Shown here piece after piece: positions 60,710 through 64,000 of a stretch of DNA of 64,000 bases. Position numbers and translations under genes: made by a program. Source of the DNA: Bradyrhizobium sp. BRP22. GTDB taxonomy: Bacteria > Pseudomonadota > Alphaproteobacteria > Rhizobiales > Xanthobacteraceae. A model generated the notes under the pieces. The model ran no database searches. It was not told the DNA's origin and worked only from the letters and a program-made list of their open reading frames with translations. The stretch is taken from the NCBI RefSeq assembly GCF_020194175.1, contig NZ_JADYVX010000033.1, positions 29,102 to 93,101 on the forward strand, read 5' to 3'. The stretch's first letter is position 1. Each line of letters starts with the position of its first letter.

Positions 60710-60827
60710 TTCGGCCGTTCATTGAGCCATCATGGCTGATCGCGCAAGACTTGTAGTTCGGCCGAAGCTGTGAGCAGCGAGTTTGTGATCGCGCTGCTGC
60801 GAGGCTACAACGCGGTGAGACTAGGGT

Positions 60828-60918
60828 GTAGCCCGGGTGGAGCGGAACGCGTAACCCGGGACATCTGCCTCCGTATTGCGAGCGGCCCCGGGTTACGCTG
60901 GCGCTTCACCCGGGCTAC
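60828..60918. repeat. Dispersed palindromic repeat, GTAGCCCGGGTGGAGCG family
   Basis: GTAGCCCGGGTGGAGCGGAA ... CGCTTCACCCGGGCTAC; same family as 56378-56467. Sits in the 361-bp gap between the ABC genes and regS, which holds no other feature. Confidence 0.85.
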
Positions 60919-61070
60919 GGCACTGTGCGCCGTGTGTTTACGATCGCTCCGCGACGTCGCCAGACGTGGTCGGATCGAGATCGCGCCCTCACTTCCTCTT
61001 CCCCGCCGGAGAGGTGGGAAACGGCCGCCGCGCCGTTCAAACGGGAATCATCCTGCTCTAGAGTAGCGCC

Positions 61071-62393
61071 ATGACCGACGTAGCAGCCCTCGATTTCCGC
61101 CAACCGCGCCGCCATGTTCGTCTGGATACGATCCTGCGGTTACGTTGGCTCGCCGCGCTCGGCCAGCTCGCAGCGATCTTCATCGTCGCGCAAGGCCTGG
61201 AATTCGACGTTCCCGTCATTCCCTGCCTGGCCATCATCGCGCTGTCGGCGCTGCTCAATCTCGCCCTGCAGATCGCGTTCAACCCGATGCAGCGGCTGGA
61301 GCCGATCTATGCCGCGGCGCTGCTTGCGCTCAACATTGTCGAGCTTGCCGGCCTCTTGTTCCTGACCGGCGGCCTGCAGAACCCGTTCTCGTATCTGTTC
61401 CTGGCACCGGTCCTGATTTCCGCCACCGCGCTGCCGGTCCGGCTGACGATCGCGCTCGGCTGTCTCGCCGTCGCCTGCGCCTCCGCGCTGGTGTTCTTTC
61501 ATTTCCCGCTGCCCTGGGACACCGACGATCCGCTGGTGCTGCCGCCGATCTATCTGTTCGGCGTCTGGCTCTCGATCCTGCTGGCGATCGGCGTCACCAG
61601 CCTCTATGCGTTCCAGGTCACCGAGGACACGCGAAAGCTCTCCGACGCGCTGGCCGCGACCGAACTGGTGCTGGCGCGCGAGCAGCATCTGACCCAGCTC
61701 GACGGCCTTGCGGCCGCAGCCGCGCATGAGCTTGGCACACCACTTTCGACCATCTTCCTGATCTCGCGCGAACTGGAGGGCACTGTGAAGGACGGCCAAC
61801 TCGCCGCCGACCTGAAGACGCTGCGCGAGCAGGCGCAGCGCTGCCGCGACATCTTGAGCAAGATCACCCAGCTCTCCTCCACCGGCGCGCCGTTCGATCG
61901 CATGAAACTGTCGACGCTGATCGAGGAGGCTGTTGCACCGCACCGCGATTTCGGCGTTGCGATCAAGGTGCGGCTAGCTGTCGCAGCCACCACGGAACCG
62001 GTGGGCGCCCGCAATCCCGCGATCCTCTATGGCGTCGGTAACATCCTAGAAAACGCGGTGGATTTCGCCAACCAGACCGTCGAGGTGAATGCGTGGTGGA
62101 ATGTCGACACCGTCGAAATCGTCATTTCCGACGACGGCCCCGGCATCGCCCCTGACATGCTGAACCGGATCGGCGAGCCTTATTTGTCGCGGCGCCGCAG
62201 CGCCGATGAGGCGCAAAACGGCCGCACAGGGCTTGGTCTTGGCGTTTTCATCGCGCGCACGCTCCTGGAACGTACCGGCGCCAAGGTCACCTTCACCAAT
62301 CGCGTGTTTCCCGATCACGGCGCCGTGGTGCAGATCGTGTGGCCCCGCAGCGTGTTCGAAGCAAGCGAAGGCGCCGGCGAAATGATAGGCTGA
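61071..62393 (+). CDS. regS: Redox-sensing histidine kinase RegS (RegB/PrrB/ActS family)
   Basis: 440 aa. Six N-terminal TM helices contain the quinone-binding loop GGLQNPFSYLFLAP (residues 100-). The H-box is AAAAHELGTPLSTI with His219; the redox Cys of RegB-type kinases is Cys258 (AQRCRDIL). HATPase: NILENAVDFA, DDGPGIAP, GRTGLGLGVFIA. Phosphorylates RegR encoded just downstream. In relatives the pair controls nitrogen fixation, respiration and CO2 fixation genes. Confidence 0.96.
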   Translation: MTDVAALDFRQPRRHVRLDTILRLRWLAALGQLAAIFIVAQGLEFDVPVIPCLAIIALSALLNLALQIAFNPMQRLEPIYAAALLALNIVELAGLLFLTGGLQNPFSYLFLAPVLISATALPVRLTIALGCLAVACASALVFFHFPLPWDTDDPLVLPPIYLFGVWLSILLAIGVTSLYAFQVTEDTRKLSDALAATELVLAREQHLTQLDGLAAAAAHELGTPLSTIFLISRELEGTVKDGQLAADLKTLREQAQRCRDILSKITQLSSTGAPFDRMKLSTLIEEAVAPHRDFGVAIKVRLAVAATTEPVGARNPAILYGVGNILENAVDFANQTVEVNAWWNVDTVEIVISDDGPGIAPDMLNRIGEPYLSRRRSADEAQNGRTGLGLGVFIARTLLERTGAKVTFTNRVFPDHGAVVQIVWPRSVFEASEGAGEMIG

Positions 62394-62499
62394 ACACAAT
62401 TCGACAATTTGACGCATTAATCGGTGGATTTCGGGTGGCCTTGGCATCGCCGCAGTCACACGCCATATGTTTGGGATTGGATACAGGGATAGCAACACC

Positions 62500-63054
62500 G
62501 TGAACGCCATCGCCGAACTGAACGATCAAGCCGACCGCTCATTGCTCATCGTCGAGGACGACAAGCCGTTTCTGGAGCGCCTGTCGCGCGCCATGGAGAC
62601 CCGCGGCTTCACCGTGACTTCCTGCGATACCGTATCCGATGGTCTCGCGCAGATCGGAAAGGCTGCGCCCGCCTTCGCAGTGGTCGATCTCCGGCTCGGC
62701 GACGGCAACGGCCTCGACGTCGTCTCCGCGCTGAAGCGCAAGCGCCCCGATGCACGCGCGATCGTGCTCACCGGCTACGGCAACATCGCCACCGCCGTGA
62801 CCGCGGTGAAGATGGGCGCGATCGACTATCTCTCGAAGCCCGCGGACGCCGACGATGTCGTCGCAGCACTGCTCGCGAGCGGCACCGAGAAATCCGAGCC
62901 TCCAGCCAACCCGATGTCGGCCGACCGCGTGCGATGGGAGCACATCCAGCGCATCTACGAGATGTGCAACCGCAACGTCTCCGAAACCGCCCGCCGCCTC
63001 AACATGCACCGCCGCACCCTGCAGCGAATTCTCGCAAAGCGCGCCCCGCGTTGA
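62500..63054 (+). CDS. regR: Redox response regulator RegR (PrrA/ActR family)
   Basis: 184 aa. Receiver with Asp21-type pocket (IVEDDKPF), phospho-Asp63 (VVDLRLGDG) and Lys in LSKPADADD. Fis-type HTH at the C-terminus (NVSETARRLNMHRRTLQRIL), almost invariant in this family. The GTG at 62500 is chosen because it gives MNAIAELNDQ and the usual 184-residue length; the frame to 62467 has no ribosome site. Confidence 0.95.
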   Translation: MNAIAELNDQADRSLLIVEDDKPFLERLSRAMETRGFTVTSCDTVSDGLAQIGKAAPAFAVVDLRLGDGNGLDVVSALKRKRPDARAIVLTGYGNIATAVTAVKMGAIDYLSKPADADDVVAALLASGTEKSEPPANPMSADRVRWEHIQRIYEMCNRNVSETARRLNMHRRTLQRILAKRAPR

Positions 63055-63070
63055 TTTTGTCTTGATTGGC

Positions 63071-63150
63071 AGGGTGGGCAAAGCGAAGCGTGCCCACCTT
63101 CTCCTGCACCGCTTGTGATGGTGGGCACGCTGCGCTTTGCCTACCCTACC
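63071..63150. repeat. Dispersed palindromic repeat, AGGGTGGGCAAAGCGAAGCGTGCCCACC family
   Basis: AGGGTGGGCAAAGCG ... CGCTTTGCCTACCCT ends are complementary; inner GTGCCCACC/GGTGGGCAC. A fragment (GGGTGGGCAAAGCC) is at 53567. Confidence 0.8.
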
Positions 63151-63292
63151 CTCTTTCCCCTCATGGTGAGGGGGCGCGCAAGCGCCGTCTCCGGACGATG
63201 CTGCGCATCGCTCGGAGAACCATGAGGCTCCATCTGTGACCTCATCCTTCGAGACGCGGCGAAGACGCCGCTCCTCAGGATGAGGGTCTGGC
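63151..63292. repeat. Dispersed repeat, CCTCATGGTGAGG family
   Basis: CCCCTCATGGTGAGGGG hairpin, then CGGAGAACCATGAGG and CTCATCCTTCGAGACGCGGC ... CTCCTCAGGATGAGGG; related to 53346-53448. Confidence 0.75.
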
Positions 63293-63294
63293 GT

Positions 63295-63780
63295 TCAAAA
63301 CTCCGCATGCCCCTGCGGATCGAGCAGGCGGTTGAAGCGCTGCGCGGCCGCGATTGCGAAGCGCACCGTCATCAGCTTGCGGGTTGGCGCCGGCAGGCGG
63401 TGCTCCGGCGCGTCGCAATGCAGGTGCGCACCATAGGCGTCGGCAATGATCAGGCCAGTGTCGGCGGGAAAGATCTCGCACGGCAGATCCTGCGTGAAGG
63501 CAAAGAACAGCCGGTCGCAATGCGCCCGATAGTCCTGCCATTTCTGGTCGGCGCGCAAATCCTCGATCGATGACTTGATCTCGACAATCCAGATTTCGCC
63601 GCGCTCGTTCAGCGCCACCAGATCGGCGCGCCGTCCCGACGGCAGCGGCAATTCGCTGATGCAGGAGAACCCGAGCGAGCGCAGCAGCCGCGCCGTTCCG
63701 CGCGCGATCGCAAGCGCCGTCTCCGACTGGCGACGGTCCGTCGGCGGAACAAGGGCGATGTGACGGGCGGACGATTCCAT
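63295..63780 (-). CDS. mmcB: MmcB family DNA repair protein
   Basis: 161 aa with a PD-(D/E)xK-like nuclease pattern: RRADLVALNERGEIWIVEIK then SSIEDLRADQKWQDY and DRLFFAFT. MmcB is an SOS-induced repair factor first described in Caulobacter. Converges on regR across two repeats. Confidence 0.9.
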   Translation of the reverse strand: MESSARHIALVPPTDRRQSETALAIARGTARLLRSLGFSCISELPLPSGRRADLVALNERGEIWIVEIKSSIEDLRADQKWQDYRAHCDRLFFAFTQDLPCEIFPADTGLIIADAYGAHLHCDAPEHRLPAPTRKLMTVRFAIAAAQRFNRLLDPQGHAEF

Positions 63781-63918
63781 GGCGACAGCGTAGCCGATTT
63801 TGCCCGGCGACCCAATACAGAGAGCAGGCCGTTACGTTACGCGAAAGGTCGCCACGCGCGTTCTGCAGTCTCTCCCCTTGTATCTGCTCGGACATGATTT
63901 GTGCGATGGAAGCGACTT

Positions 63919-63950
63919 GCGCTTTGGCCGGTGGCCACCGGCCAAAGCGC
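63919..63950. repeat. Perfect 32-bp palindrome
   Basis: Arms GCGCTTTGGCCGGTGG and CCACCGGCCAAAGCGC with no spacer. No T-tract follows. It lies in otherwise gene-free DNA at the window end (63781-64000) and could be a terminator, a protein site or a cruciform. Confidence 0.7.
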
Positions 63951-64000
63951 GTGGCGATGTCGCCCGTTTCCCCCTCCGGCTACAACCGTGGGTGAGCTTT

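Overview
This window reads as chromosome of an alphaproteobacterium of the Bradyrhizobium / Nitrobacteraceae type. The support is high G+C coding sequence, a ROSE-type RNA thermometer in front of an Hsp20 gene, a RegS/RegR redox two-component pair with a 184-residue RegR, FlbT beside a flagellin gene, an intracellular PHA depolymerase, and many intergenic palindromic repeats of the sort that litter these genomes. No phage, transposase, integrase, plasmid replication gene or CRISPR array is visible. The species was not determined.

Layout. 0-12 kb is regulatory and motility: the 3' part of a hybrid histidine kinase, a FixJ-type response regulator, cheY-cheR-PilZ, flbT, a large flagellin, two tandem Crp/Fnr paralogues, a LuxR-type regulator with a degenerate kinase-like helical domain, small conserved unknowns, and hsp20 with its thermometer. 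A dyad of the form GTA-N4-TAC recurs in the intergenic DNA of this stretch. 12-28.6 kb is metabolic: a GH13 glucan enzyme, acetoacetyl-CoA synthetase, an mhqO-mhqD-like quinone detoxification operon with a divergent LysR, a cysteine hydrolase divergent from a GlxA-type regulator, two quinone oxidoreductases, an AraC regulator, an acyl-CoA ligase, an orphan branched-chain-amino-acid-type binding protein and an acyl-CoA dehydrogenase. 28.6-36.6 kb looks accessory: DUF2336 protein, a csaA remnant, a nitrate/sulfonate-type binding protein, a TetR/GST pair with twin operators, and a MarR-led operon (hydrolase, membrane protein, MFS exporter) with a long dyad operator. It ends at tRNA-Ser(CGA).

36.8-48.8 kb holds a haloacetate-dehalogenase-like hydrolase, a ROK kinase whose lobes appear circularly permuted, a five-gene catabolic run (isomerase, CoA ligase, SDR, crotonase, iron alcohol dehydrogenase) divergent from an HxlR regulator, rplU-rpmA, a GNAT acetyltransferase, an EamA transporter and a MaoC dehydratase. 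48.9-64 kb holds a DUF3182/hydrolase pair, ogt, a DUF1304 protein, a second orphan binding protein (the last three bracketed by inverted copies of a ~105-bp repeat), a DUF1330 protein, a class A PBP, a YgjP-type metalloprotease, PHA depolymerase, an ABC-2 exporter, regS-regR and mmcB, and ends near a perfect 32-bp palindrome.

Most promising observations: the shared GTA-N4-TAC dyads, the permuted ROK kinase, the LuxR regulator with a His-less DHp-like domain, and repeats whose ends supply gene stop codons. Starts were re-chosen from ribosome binding sites and protein alignment where the longest open frame was implausible.
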